Source of the DNA: Bathymodiolus brooksi
Taxonomy: Eukaryota; Mollusca; Bivalvia; Mytilida; Modiolidae
Length of the DNA stretch: 64,000 nucleotides
Assembly (NCBI GenBank): GCA_963680875.1
Contig: OY804584.1
Span: 97,484,031 to 97,548,030, forward strand
Reading direction: 5' to 3'
Shown piece by piece: positions 1 through 11,545 of this stretch (position 1 is the stretch's first letter; every line of letters starts with the position of its first letter). The notes beneath the pieces are model-generated. The model searched no databases. It saw only the letters and a list, made by a program, of their open reading frames with translations, and was not told the origin of the DNA. The translations under genes and the position numbers were made by a program.

Positions 1-476
1 GGCTGCCACAATACCGCACAAATTCAATATTGTCCGATTTCAACGACATTTCATATGTGGGTAGATTATGACGTCCCGAATTTATTCCCGACATCGAAAA
101 ATTTCTAGCAGACGCCATTTTCAAAATGGCCGCAAAAATTCAACATTGTCCGATATCATCAAAATTTGATATGTGGGTAGATAATGATGTCCCTAATTGA
201 TTCCCGGCATTGAAAAATGTCTACCGGTTGCCATTTTCAAAATGGCCACCACAATACCGCACAAATTCAACATTGTCCGATTTCAACGACATTTCATATG
301 TAGGTAGATTATGATGTCCCGAATTGATTCCTGACATCGAAAAATTTCTACCGATCGCCATTTTCAAAATGGCCACCACAATACCGCACAAATTCAATAT
401 TGTTCGATTTCAACGAAATTTCATAAGTAAGTAGATTATGATGACCTGAATTGATTCCCGACATCGAAAAATTTCA
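1..476. repeat. Satellite of about 120 bp, four units (cut by window start)
   Basis: Four head-to-tail units share the landmarks CCATTTTCAAAATGGCC, CAATATTGTCCGATTTCAAC and GACATCGAAAAATTTCTA. Landmarks recur near 107, 229 and 355, giving a period near 120 bp. Each unit carries the short palindrome CCATTTTCAAAATGG. The array probably continues to the left of the window. No coding potential. Confidence 0.85.
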
Positions 477-567
477 AAGGTAGCTTTTGATTTATTTTTT
501 AAACCTGTTGTCAGTGGCCGGTTTGGGAGACTCCATAATCGTTAGATTATAATCATATCTTGTTTTC

Positions 568-854
568 AATGAGATGATGATGAGGTCCGCTTTGTACTAG
601 ACCAACATACTTAGTTTGATATTTGATAGTGCTAGCTCACTGAAACAACAGTTCTCATATAGACATGTCATGTCGCCCCACTCGGATACATTCTCCTGAT
701 TCCGAGCCAACCAGTCTTTGCTCTTTCTCCTTAATGCTGCGTGTTTAGCGGAGAAGCAACATATGCCAATTTTTATAGTCCTTGGTTTGACCCGACCAGG
801 CTCGATCTACCGCACTCGAGGCAAACACGCTAACTAAAACGCCACCGATGCGGT
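568..854 (-). mobile_element. tRNA-derived SINE, family 2, minus orientation
   Basis: Read on the minus strand this runs from a tRNA-like head (ACCGCATCGGTGGCG, then a B-box-like GATCGAGCC) through the family landmarks (AAAGACTGG, TCCGAGTGGGGCGACATG, TTTCAGTGAGCTAGCAC) to GTCTAGTACAAAGCGGAC. At least seven other copies occur in the window. The head is degenerate, so this is not a working tRNA gene. It abuts the element that carries the 35-bp satellite. Confidence 0.85.
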
Positions 855-855
855 T

Positions 856-936
856 GTTCGTGTTGCTCAATTTTTAATTTTCTATGTAGTGTTTTGTATA
901 TCATTGTACTTTTGCCCATTGTATTGTCCGTCCCGT
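856..936 (-). mobile_element. Left flank of the dispersed element that hosts the 35-bp satellite
   Basis: This stretch (GTGTTGCTCAA, TAGTGTTTTGTA, CCATTGTATTGTCC) matches the reverse complement of 4635-4700, where the same element is present with only one monomer. The array therefore begins inside a recognisable dispersed repeat rather than in random DNA. Confidence 0.75.
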
Positions 937-3900
937 GATTTACGGTTTCTGATTACCCTTGTGGTATCTTAGAATTACGGTTTCTGATTACCCTTGTGGT
1001 ATCTTAGATTTACGGTTTCGGATTACCCTTGTGCTATCTTAGATTTACGGTTTCTGATTACCCTTGTGGTATCTTAGATTTACGGTTTCTGATTACCCTT
1101 GTGGTATCTTAGATTTACGGTTTCTGATTACCCTTGTGGTATCTTAGATTTACGGTTTATGATTACCCTTGTGGTATCTTAGAATTACGGTTTCTGATTA
1201 CCCTTGTGGTATCTTAGATTTATGGTTTCTGATTACCCTTGTATTATCTTAGATTTACGGTTTCTGATTACCTTTGTGGTATCTTAGATTTACGGTTTCT
1301 GATTACCCTTGTGGTATCTTAGATTTACGGTTTCTGATTACCACTTTGGTATCTTAGATTTAAGTCTTCTGATTACCACTTTGGTATCTTAGATTTACGG
1401 TTTCTGATTACCACTTTGGTATCTTAGATTTACGGTTACTGATTACCCTTGTGGTATCTTAGATTTACGGTTTCTGATTACCACTTTGGTATCTTAGATT
1501 TACGGTTTCTGATTACCACTTTGGTATCTTAGATTTACGGTTTCTGATTACCCTTGTGGTATCTTAGATTTACGGTTTCTGATTACCCTTGTGGTATCTT
1601 AGATTTACGGTTTCTGATTACCCTTGTAGTATCTTAGATTTACGGTTTCTGATTACCTTTGTGGTATCTTAGATTTACGGTTTCTGATTACCCTTGTGGT
1701 ATCTTAGATTTACGGTTTCTGATTACCACTTTGGTATCTTAGATTTACGACTTCTGGTTACCACTTTGGTATCTTAGATTTACGGTTTCTGATTACCACT
1801 TTGGTATCTTAGATTTACGGTTTCTGATTACCCTTGTGGTATCTTAGATTTACGGTTTCTGATTACCCTTGTGGTATCTTAGATTTACGTCTTCTGATTA
1901 CCACTTTGGTATCTTAGATTTACGGTTTCTGATTACCCTTGTGATATCTTAGATTTACGGTTTCTGATTACCCTTGTGGTATCTTAGATTTACGTCTTCT
2001 GATTACCACTTTGGTATCTTAGATTTACGGTTACTGATTACCCATGTGGTATCTTAGATTTACGGTTTCTGATTACCCTTGTATTATCTTAGATTTACGG
2101 TTTCTGATTACCCTTGTGGTATCTTAGATTTACGGTTTCTGATTACCCTTGTGGTATCTTAGATTTACGGTTTCTGATTACCACTTTGGTATCTTAGATT
2201 TACGGTTTCTGATTACCACTTTGGTATCTTAGATTTACGGTTTCTGATTACCCTTGTGGTATCTTAGATTTACGGTTTCTGATTACCCTTGTGGTATCTT
2301 AGATTTACGGTTTCTGATTACCCTGGTATTATCTTAGATTTACGGTTTCTGATTACCCTTGTGGTATCTTAGATTTACGGTTTCTGATTACCACTTTGGT
2401 ATCTTAGATTTACGGTTTCTGATTACCACTTTGGTATCTTAGATTTACGGTTTCTGATTACCACTTTGGTATCTTAGATTTACGGTTTCTGATTACCCTT
2501 GTGGTATCTTAGATTTACGGTTTCTGATTACCCTTGTGGTATCTTAGATTTACGGTTTCTGATTACCCTTGTGGTATCTTAGATTTACGGTTTCTGATTA
2601 CCCTTGTGGTATCTTAGATTTACGGTTTCTGATTACCCTTGTAGTATCTTAGATTTACGGTTTCTGATTACCTTTGTGGTATCTTAGATTTACGGTTTCT
2701 GATTACCCTTGTGGTATCTTAGATTTACGGTTTCTGATTACCACTTTGGTATCTTAGATTTACGACTTCTGATTACCACTTTGGTATCTTAGATTTACGG
2801 TTTCTGATTACCACTTTGGTATCTTAGATTTCGGTTTCTGATTACCCTTGTGGTATCTTAGATTTACGGTTTCTGATTACCCTTGTGGTATCTTAGATTT
2901 ACGTCTTCTGATTACCACTTTGGTATCTTAGATTTACGGTTTCTGATTACCCTTGTGATATCTTAGATTTACGGTTTCTGATTACCCTTGTGGTATCTTA
3001 GATTTACGTCTTCTGATTACCACTTTGGTATCTTAGATTTACGGTTACTGATTACCCTTGTGGTATCTTAGATTTACGGTTTCTGATTACCCTTGTATTA
3101 TCTTAGATTTACGGTTTCTGATTACCCTTGTGGTATCTTAGATTTACGGTTTCTGATTACCCTTGTGGTATCTTAGATTTACGGTTTCTGATTACCACTT
3201 TGGTATCTTAGATTTACGGTTTCTGATTACCACTTTGGTATCTTAGATTTACGGTTTCTGATTACCCTTTTGGTATCTTAGATTTACGGTTTCTGATTAC
3301 CACTTTGGTATCTTAGATTTACGACTTCTGGTTACCACTTTGGTATCTTAGATTTACGGTTTCTGATTACCACTTTGGAATCTTAGATTTACGGTTTCTG
3401 ATTACCCTTGTGGTATCTTAGATTTACGGTTTCTGATTACCCTTGTGGTATCTTAGATTTACGTCTTCTGATTACCACTTTGGTATCTTAGATTTACGGT
3501 TTCTGATTACCCTTGTGATATCTTAGATTTACGGTTTCTGATTACCCTTGTGGTATCTTAGATTTACGTCTTCTGATTACCACTTTGGTATCTTAGATTT
3601 ACAGTTACTGATTACCCTTGTGGTATCTTAGATTTACGGTTTCTGATTACCACTTTGGTATCTTAGATTTACGGTTTCTGATTACCACTTTGGTATCTTA
3701 GATTTACGGTTTCTGATTACCCTTTTGGTATCTTAGATTTACGGTTTCGGATTACCCTTGTGGTATCTTAGATTTACGGTTTCTGATTACCCTGGTAGTA
3801 TCTTAGATTTACGGTTTCTGATTACCCTTGTGGTATCTTAGATTTACGGTTTCTGATTACCACTTTGGTATCTTAGATTTACGGTTTCTGATTACCACTT

Positions 3901-4364
3901 TGGTATCTTAGATTTACGGTTTCTGATTACCCTTGTGGTATCTTAGATTTACGGTTTCTGATTACCCTTGTGGTATCTTAGATTTACGGTTTCTGATTAC
4001 CCTTGTGGTATCTTAGATTTACGGTTTTTGATTACCCTTGTGGTATCTTAGATTTATGGTTTCTAATTACCCTTGTGGTATCTTAGATTTACGGTTTCTG
4101 AATGCCCTTGTGGTATCTTAGATTTACAGTTTCTTATTACCCTTGTGGTATCTTAGATTTACGGTTTCTGATTACCCTTGTGGTATCTTAGATTTACGGT
4201 GTCTGATTACTCTTGTGATATATTAGATTTACGGGTTCTGATTACCCTTGTGATATCTTAGATTTACGGTTTCTGATTACCACTTTGGTATCTTAGATTT
4301 ACGGTTTCTGATTACCCTTGTGGTATCTTAGATTTACGGTTTCTGATTACCCTTGTGGTATCTT
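937..4364. repeat. 35-bp tandem satellite array, about 98 copies
   Basis: The monomer reads GATTTACGGTTTCTGATTAC followed by CCTTGTGGTATCTTA. The period is 35 bp throughout, except for one 34-bp unit near 2830. Two main variants alternate, CCCTTGTGGT and CCACTTTGGT, with rarer marker variants (ACGTCTTCTG, ACGACTTCTG, GTATTATC, GTGATATC). Marker variants recur 1,014-1,015 bp apart (29 monomers) and again about 560 bp apart (16 monomers), so blocks were re-duplicated as higher-order units. The period is not a multiple of 3 and every monomer carries TAG, so it is not coding. Confidence 0.97.
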
Positions 4365-4569
4365 CAAACCTTTCTTATCACATTAAAACCATTGTGTCTA
4401 CATTGTGTGGTTCATCCGTTTTGTCTTCCCAATAGGGTACGGTTACAACAGCATATAACTGGAATATCCGCAGTATCCTTTACCCTAAATATTAATATCT
4501 GAGTATTATTTGAGGCTCTTAAGAATGATTAATTTCTTCCAAAGTAATGAGATATATTTCAGCAATTAT

Positions 4570-4830
4570 ATCAGAAAAGATTGAAGATAACAAAGGGGTA
4601 ATCAGAGGCCGTAAATCAATGAAGGACAGACAGTACAATGGCTAAAAGAAAAAGGACAAACAACGATCTACAAAACACTACTAAAAGATTGAGCAACACG
4701 AACCCCACTAAAAACCGGGTATGAACGCATGTGCTGTGACCGGACAATCAATTGCTGCTCCATTAGTGGCGCCCATCGTGTTATTCCTGCTACAAACAAA
4801 TTCATAGCAGAGCAGTGTCTATTATATTCA
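4570..4830 (+). mobile_element. Dispersed repeat with a single inverted copy of the 35-bp monomer
   Basis: GGGGTAATCAGAGGCCGTAA at 4597 is the reverse complement of the satellite monomer in single copy. It is followed by GACAGACAGTACAATGGC, GAGCAACACGAACCCCAC and GTGGCGCCCATCGTGTTATT. The same order of landmarks appears at 42690-42910. From memory this resembles a repeat common in bivalve DNA; that recall is unverified. Confidence 0.75.
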
Positions 4831-5023
4831 AATGTAATATTTTCAATTAATAAAAGCAACTTCGAAAACCAACATTTAGAACAGTGAATAACATTGATCA
4901 AACCTAAATAAAAACAAACATACTAATATACATTGATATTTTAGAAGTCATAAAATGTTGATCTATTTATTGGAATATGCAAATAATTTAATGTCTTCTT
5001 CCGCTTCTTTTAGGAAAACTACC

Positions 5024-5372
5024 CTAATCGATGGAATAATGGCTAGCGTGATCGCCGCGAGTGCGGTAGATCGTGGGTTCGAGTCCCGATCGGGTCAAAC
5101 CAAACACTATAAAATTGGTAGTTGTTGCTTCCTCGCTAAGCATGTAGCATTAAGGAGAAAGAGTAAAGACTGGTTTACTCGGAATCAAGATAATGTGTCC
5201 GTGTGGGTGACACGTCTACCCGCGGATTATTATTTCAGTGACCTAGCACATTAAAAAATCCAACTCACCGTGTTGGTCTAGTACAAAGCGGACTCATCAC
5301 CATCACCATCAACATCATTTCATTGTTCTCGCCATGACATAGCTGAAAATTGCTCATTTGGGGTTTAACAAT
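5024..5372 (+). mobile_element. tRNA-derived SINE, family 2
   Basis: The tRNA-like head has an A-box-like stretch near 5036 and a B-box GGTTCGAGTCC at 5076-5086. The family body follows: TAAAATTGGTA, GCATTAAGGAGAAAGAG, GGAATCAAGATAATGTGTCC, TTTCAGTGACCTAGCAC, GGTCTAGTACAAAGCGGAC, TTCTCGCCATGACATAGCTG. Near full length. An open frame running through it reflects the SINE, not a protein gene. Confidence 0.88.
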
Positions 5373-6371
5373 AAGCTAGCCCTCGTTCGCTCTTTTGGAA
5401 ATCCTCTATGAAATGTGCTGTTCATGTCTTTGGCATCCGTATCAGCGAGCACATATTTATTTTCATGTGTTATTCATCTACATTAGAGCACTATTTGGAC
5501 ATAATAACTAACTAGTAGTAAAATCATAATTATATAACTTGCTATTATTTTGACTACATGGTTATATACATACGTTAGCGTAGCAAACGGAGGGCGGTCC
5601 GCCCCGGACGACACCTTTATGAGGAAGGCACTTTTGGGTCTGCTACATAAGCCTGTATAGGCTGTGTTGAAATACAACTGGTTTTAATGTCGGGACCCTA
5701 TTTTGTTGACGGATCTTTTCGATTTTTAGTAACTTAAACTATGGCACATGTATTTAAGAGATTTTGTTTTGGCCGAACAATAAACATTCTCCAGTGATGT
5801 ATTCAGGGCTGTTGTTATCATTGTTGACAATGTGGAACATGCGAAGATACATGGGTGTTTTTTTAATGTCGCAGCATCACTGTGTGTGGAAGACGCCATC
5901 TTGGTTGTTATCATATGAATTTCAGTTATTGTTCTAGACAGAAGTTCCTTTAAGGGCATGTGTTGCTCTATTTATTGGGCCTTATCCTTATGGCCAGACG
6001 AATTTTGTGTGTGGTTAGGTTTTTGTGATTTGACCGATTGTTTTGCTCGCGTCTTGACCAGCTCTTATCGACCAACCTTTGATTTCAGCAGAACTTGTTT
6101 TTCCAAATTACTTTATTGCATTTCAGCTTATTACCTTTGTTTACTATTAAAATACCATCATTATAACGTAACCTCCTTCTTTCGCTTTGTAGACAAACGA
6201 GCGATTTATCGATGGTATAATCTCATTCGCACATACGCCGGTGAATGTGACTGACTTTTCCATTGACAACATAAATTGTGTGCGACATTTTTCACAAACG
6301 TAAATATAAATTACCGTCTTCCAATCAAAGTATACTACTGTAGTTGTACTTTTAGACATATCAGAATCGAA
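5373..6371. other. No identifiable gene (5373-6371)
   Basis: AT-rich unique-looking DNA. The small open frames on both strands lack recognisable domains and flanking splice signals. I see nothing I can support. Confidence 0.5.
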
Positions 6372-6526
6372 TAAATCATGGAAATCAGAATGTGCTTCGA
6401 GTTTTAACATGGGTTGGCGGATATAAGTAAATTTTATCCCTCGCCCCTGGCTCGGGATAAAATACTAATATCCACCAACCCATGTTAAAACAAAAGTCCT
6501 AACACATTCTGGCTTCCATGATTTAT
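6372..6526. repeat. Nested inverted repeat (hairpin element 1)
   Basis: Arms 6402-6424 and 6468-6490 pair with one mismatch (left arm starts TTTTAACATGGGTTGG). A second, perfect 10-bp stem (ATTTTATCCC / GGGATAAAAT) sits inside at 6431-6440 and 6454-6463. Weaker pairing continues outward to CATGGAAATCAGAATGTG and its partner near 6510-6525. MITE-like; no transposase. Confidence 0.8.
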
Positions 6527-6536
6527 TTCTTAATTA

Positions 6537-6613
6537 TACCACGGTTTTCCGAGTTAAGCAATCTCGCCCTTCGCGTTCGATTGTTTAACCGTTTAACTCG
6601 GAAAACCGTGGTA
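6537..6613. repeat. Perfect 21-bp inverted repeat (hairpin element 2)
   Basis: TACCACGGTTTTCCGAGTTA (plus one more A) at 6537-6557 is perfectly complementary to 6593-6613, with a loop of about 35 nt. It lies 11 bp from hairpin element 1, so the two may be one MITE or a nested pair. Confidence 0.85.
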
Positions 6614-7121
6614 TAGATATTATATATCCAATTACTTGCTTGTAAAAAGGATATTTAACTCAACAAAATTTGAACTTTCTTATCTTTCATCCAATTTTAA
6701 TGCAGTTTTTTGTGTGCAAAATGATCATCTTTATGTGTTATTGATGGACCATGAAACAAAAAGGGTCAACATTCCTAAAGTACTCAGTGCATGTGTAATA
6801 TGTGCAATATGTTGTATTTTTTGGTGGGAGTGGCGGGGTGTGGTGTTGGCAGCAGCAAAATCAAGAGCTGCACCCGGGCAGCACACGCTCTAGCTATGCC
6901 ACTGTCTGCATGTACATTTGCATTTAATTTAACTCATGAGACAAGTGGGATTTGACCCTTGTAAGTTGTATTACCCTTAATTTGAATATCATCGAATGGT
7001 GTAAAGAGCTAATCGAGTTTGGGCTTATCCAACGACAAGACATCGTCTATAAATCATAAATGGACATATGGACATTAAGAGATTGAGCCGACGTTATCTT
7101 AACATTACATTTCATCCTTTT
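6614..7121. other. No identifiable gene (6614-7121)
   Basis: Moderately AT-rich sequence with one 85-codon frame that shows no recognisable domain. Nothing I can support. Confidence 0.45.
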
Positions 7122-8002
7122 CCGGTGTTATAGAGCCATTTTTCCCCCATAGTCAGTTTTCCCCCCGGAAAAATGGCTAGGGGGAAAAACTACTATAGGA
7201 GCGTTGTAGAGGAAAAATGGCTATATAGTAGGATTTCCCCCCGGAAGAATGGCTATATAGTGGGATTTCCCCCTGGAAGAATGGCTATATAGTAGGATTC
7301 CTCCCCCCCCCCCCCGAAAGAATGACTACATAGTAGTCCCCCTCTGAAAATGGCTTGAATATTCAACTTAATTGCTCTGTTCAATTTTACTACCACTTGC
7401 CAGTGCCACTTTTGGTCGACTATTAGTGTCGATGGGTTTACTAGCCAAGTAGCTTGTACATGGATGATCCAAATGACTTTGAATGGTATATCCCAAAAGC
7501 AAAAAATAGGGCATCTAATGGGACATTATATGATACCCCACCACGTTTTGCATATTTTCAGTCTTCGAAGAGGTTCGCATTGTGAAATTTTTCAATCCGT
7601 TTGTAACGCAAGGAAAAGGCGTTGTATACTTGGACAAAATTTGACGGGATATGCATTAAAATGTACCCTGTACCCGAATATATGCAATAAGACCCCTGAG
7701 AACTATACCCAAATCTATGCAGTTAGAACATTAGTACCTAAATGTGCATATTTGTCACGGACTGAAATAAGATTAACTAGAGTGACTATAGTATGTTAGA
7801 CTTTGCCTTTGGATTTTGAAAGACGAAATTAAAACGCGAAATTGTGAAAGCGAAAACGCACAATCGAAAAAGCAAAAATTCTAAATTGCGACAGTGAAGA
7901 GGCGAAATCGAAATCATTTCTCCATTTTGCGTTTCAACCTTTTCAGGTTTTCGGCTCTCGCTTATTCGCGTCTTCTTTATTTGGCATCTTCGCAAGCAGG
8001 AA

Positions 8003-8283
8003 GGTGGCCGAGTGGTCAAGGTGCTGGACATTAAAATCACGATGTCGACACCGTTCAGTATTGGGTTCGATCCTCATGTGTGTCAAGGTTTCAAGGCACC
8101 TTCTCTAGCTCAGGGTTTCGTCGATTTTCCAGATTGAAATATCGGGCGCCCCCCACAAGACTGGTGACCTTGCGAGAACCCCATATCTGTAAAACGATCG
8201 TTCATTTCGCCGTCGGAAAACTTGCCTTTAAGTTTACCATACCTTCACATTCGCGTTGTGAGTTCGACCTAGGATTAGGCTAG
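8003..8283 (+). mobile_element. SINE with type-II (Ser/Leu-like) tRNA head
   Basis: The head GGTGGCCGAGTGGTCAAGG matches a Ser/Leu tRNA A-box region, and GGGTTCGATCC at 8063-8073 is a B box. The anticodon and acceptor stems are degenerate, so it is a tRNA-derived SINE or pseudogene, not a tRNA. The tail reads GGCACCTTCTCTAGCTCAGG and continues to about 8283. Confidence 0.6.
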
Positions 8284-8396
8284 GTTTAAGGTAAGGTTTA
8301 AAATTAGGATTAAGTTAAGGCCTAGGTTTAGGGATAGTGTTGGACCGAGGGATTCGGTGAGGATTAGGCCTAAGGTTAGGGTAATGTCTAGCCTAG
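8266..8396. repeat. Degenerate TTAGG-type tract
   Basis: Irregular repeats of TTAGG, TTAAGG and CCTAGGTTTAGGG run through this stretch. It looks like an interstitial degenerate telomere-like or simple repeat. Short. Confidence 0.55.
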
Positions 8397-8662
8397 AGTT
8401 TGCATACTTTAAAGGTCTTGGTTGGGTAAGTTTACGTTGAAGTCAGGTTTATGTCAAGACGAGGGTGAAAATTGACTATATAGCCATTTTTCCGGGGGGA
8501 AATTCTACTATATAGCCACTTTTCCCCCTGTCAAAAACTGGGGGGGGGGGGGGAATGGCTATGTTCAATGATATAGTCATTTTTCCGGGGGGAAAATGGC
8601 TATATAGTCAGTTTTCCGGGGGGGGGGAATGGCTAGGGGGAAAAACTACTATAGGACACCGG

Positions 8663-10300
8663 CACAGACGAACGTGGTATGGGTGTTGTTTGTCGATCAA
8701 TTGTTTTAAATATTGATTGAAATATATTTCAGACACACTGCAGGTACCCCTATTAACTTTGTATGTGCCCCCGATGTAAAGCCCTAAAAGGGATAGTTAT
8801 TCTGAATTATATGGAATTACCCCCCCCCCCCCCCGCCTATGATTTCAGGAGCCGTGATTACATTCCGCTTCATCATTCATAACAAATATAAACACTGTGT
8901 ACAAACTGACCCGGCAAAAAATGTTTGGACTCGTGCATATCTAATTCCGGAACGGAACCGGACTGTAAGAAGGCAAGAAGAAGGTAAGAATTCTGTTTAT
9001 TTATTTGTTTTTTGCATGAACTTGGGGGAAATAAATGCTTTATTAACCATTTCCTGCTGTCAGATGAAACATTTTGGCTATGTCATCGTATATTAATTGA
9101 GAAATAAGCGATAATGTGCCGCAAAATGACGATCAGCTTGACCCCAACCCCAAATTTCGCTCAGTTTCTCTTTGAATTGCTCACATTTAATGGAACGAAA
9201 TGTATTGAAGGAACGATTGATGAATAAAGATGACAAGAATCGTCACTTTGTGCTTTTAATTATTGATACAAGTAAGCACGGGGCGAAAGAAATGGGTCAT
9301 GTCAAAATGGCAGGACTCGGTTTCGTAAATGATGTTACAGTATGATGACCCGGTTTTGTTCCAAAAAAAATTACGAACAAATATTATTGGTCTCCTGACA
9401 TTGGCATAAACAAGAAAGGATGGAGTGCCTCATGAACAGAAACCACACCATAATAATGTGCTTGACATACATGTAAGAATGGAACATGACTGTTAATGTA
9501 TAGCCCTGTATCAGGGCATACTATTTAACCCCTGTCTGTCCCTCCCTTTTTGTAATATTTTGTAGTGTGTTTAATGTACAAATACTAAAGGTGTGCATTC
9601 CTACAGGATTTTGACTTCTAAAAAATCACAAAATGATATTTAGTTGAACTAAGTCATTTTTAAGTTAGAACATCAAAAGTGTCTTACACACACAGACTTT
9701 ATACATTCTCTAACAAAAGGGGCATACCAGTTTTACGTTGGGCCTTTTAAAAAGTTTTATTTGATGCTCCATAATATGATAATTTACAAATTGCATGTTT
9801 AATGTGATATAAATATGATAAACTATAAAACCATGCAGAAGTCTAACATAATGCCAACTTTAAAGCATTAACATTACAAAGCCGGTTTTTGTACGAATAC
9901 CTGCCAGTCGCTTAGGGGAAAAATACTTATTTTGATTTCCCTTTCTTATAAGGATAGTCAGACAACAAAATATATGATATTTAGATTAATTTTCTTCAAG
10001 TTAATCGATAAGTACTCGCTAGGATGATATATTTTATTTATTCTTGCAGGTCTAGGATGTTTTGTAAGCAGTACTATTTTATTTGCGAGGTTGTGTCACA
10101 ATATCCTTGGAAGTTGGAACTACTATAGATGAATATTCACACGATCTCTCATTATTTTCAAGATCTACGGGATACATGCAGTCATAAATTATTTTCCTAA
10201 CCAACAAATTCACGAAAACTTCCTTACGACCGTGACGATATGTGCATAACTGCCACGATGAATAAACTGCGTCACCGTGTTTACAAATGCAATGACGTCT
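8663..10300. other. No identifiable gene (8663-10300)
   Basis: AT-rich sequence with a C homopolymer at about 8820-8834. No open frame above 85 codons, no recognisable domain and no clear repeat. Confidence 0.5.
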
Positions 10301-10303
10301 TGT

Positions 10304-10507
10304 TTACGTTTTTTTTACTCCGATTGATTTATAATATTGTTTGATCATAAATTTTGTCCACGCGGAAAGCACTCCAAAAAATAGGAATAACGTTATCCTT
10401 TCTAAGGGTATTTTGGGTAAGTGTGTTTCTGGTGTTGTAAAAACCTGCCACTCGTCTTGAAGCAAATTCCCAAATGCATGCATTTTTTCCATAAATATTT
10501 CTGCCAT
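10304..10507 (-). CDS. Hypothetical 67-codon ORF with one possible membrane segment
   Basis: A small minus-strand frame starts MAEIFMEKMHAF, has a hydrophobic stretch (ITLFLFFGVLSAW) near residues 38-50 and ends IGVKKT. A 33-codon frame (10526-10627, starting MAKNGHALIFVALKG) ends 19 bp before this start, so it would act as an upstream ORF. I do not recognise either product. The segment encoding FMIKQYY recurs at 11048-11074, so part may be repeat-derived. It may equally be a chance frame. Confidence 0.2.
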   Translation of the reverse strand: MAEIFMEKMHAFGNLLQDEWQVFTTPETHLPKIPLERITLFLFFGVLSAWTKFMIKQYYKSIGVKKT

Positions 10508-10639
10508 ACACCGGACGGTGGCATTTTAACTTGTGAAGTTCAACATACCATCGAAAATAGTCTCAACTTCGGTAAAGTTTGCACCTTTTAGTGCAACAAA
10601 AATAAGGGCATGGCCGTTTTTCGCCATTTTAATACTTAT

Positions 10640-11210
10640 AATACTGGTCTATTTGGAGAAACGTTTTCCATAAAATGCGATGTATTGACATGTGTGAAAA
10701 TTCAAAATTGTCTTCTTATTAGTCACCTTAAGAATTAAATATAATAATTATTCTAGCCAAATACAAATACAAATAACTGTATTGCCAATCAAGGCGCTCT
10801 TTCGAGCTGCATAATCAATTGCAATGATTGAAATTATTATTTAACAGAAATCATTAATAATTGACATGAATAATAATGAATAATCAATAATAATGACAAG
10901 AATAATAACATTAGAGTTACTCCCACAAGGAAACCTAGACTCAAGCAGGAGAGACAATCAAGGTAGCCATATCCCAGCATAAGTACCGTCAAGGTGATTC
11001 ACACAAGTTGGTTAGTGAATTTACGATCAGCTTTGAACAATTACATTTATGATATTGTTTGATCATAAATTTTGCCAATTTAATCCAACTAAATTTTACA
11101 AATATAAACAATTTGTCAGAAATGTACATGTAAATAGCAATTAAAACGGGTATATGTATTGTAACACACATTTTTTACTGCATGAAGACATAAAATTATT
11201 AAACCAATTA
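10640..11210. other. No identifiable gene (10640-11210)
   Basis: AT-rich DNA with short AATAATAATGA-type low complexity at 10850-10910 and a second copy of TTGTTTGATCATAAATTTTG at 11054. Nothing else supported. Confidence 0.45.
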
Positions 11211-11215
11211 ACCCT

Positions 11216-11284
11216 GTTCCGGAATCCCCCTTTTTAACCTCCTGGAAATCCCCCTTTTTAACCTCCTGGAAATCCCCCTTTTAA
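11216..11284. repeat. 24-bp tandem repeat, three units
   Basis: CCTGGAAATCCCCCTTTTTA recurs every 24 bp; the first unit is diverged (TTCCGGAATCCCCC). Confidence 0.85.
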
Positions 11285-11545
11285 GTAAGAACTTTTGAAT
11301 CCGCACAAATTTATTTTTGCCGCTCATTTTAAACATCAGATTTTATTTTCAGTATCTTTTTTTAATTCAGAAATTTATTTTTGCCGCTATTTCATACTTT
11401 TTACTAGTCTGGTACTCATCCGAGGAGTCACGAATACCAGAATAACGCAATTGTATTCCGGGTTTGGTCCGTGCCGGTTTTGGGTGTTAAAATGTTGGCG
11501 CATGCCCAAAGCCCATGACTGTTGACACTCGCGTAAGATTCATTC

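Larger units (their letters stand above)
7122..8662. mobile_element. Candidate TIR element with repeated GGCTATATAG / GGGGGAAAA terminal blocks
   Basis: Left end CCGGTGTTATAGAGCCATTT and right end ATAGGACACCGG share CCGGTGT in inverted orientation. Both termini (7122-7350 and 8469-8662) consist of repeats of TATATAGCCATTTTTCC or its complement, separated by runs of C or G. The body holds a tRNA-Ser-like SINE and a telomere-like TTAGG tract. No transposase and no clear target-site duplication are seen, so a non-autonomous DNA transposon is an inference. Confidence 0.55.

Noticed and set aside
937..4364. CRISPR-like array (regular 35-bp spacing)
   Set aside because: There are no unique spacers: the whole 35-bp period is repeat. 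It is a eukaryotic satellite.
5076..5086. tRNA gene suggested by A and B boxes
   Set aside because: Acceptor and anticodon stems do not pair and the same sequence recurs as a SINE head many times; all tRNA-like hits here are SINEs or pseudogenes.
7464..7799. 111-codon + frame inside the 7122-8662 element
   Set aside because: No transposase motif (no DDE-like residues or helix-turn-helix) and no similarity I recognise.
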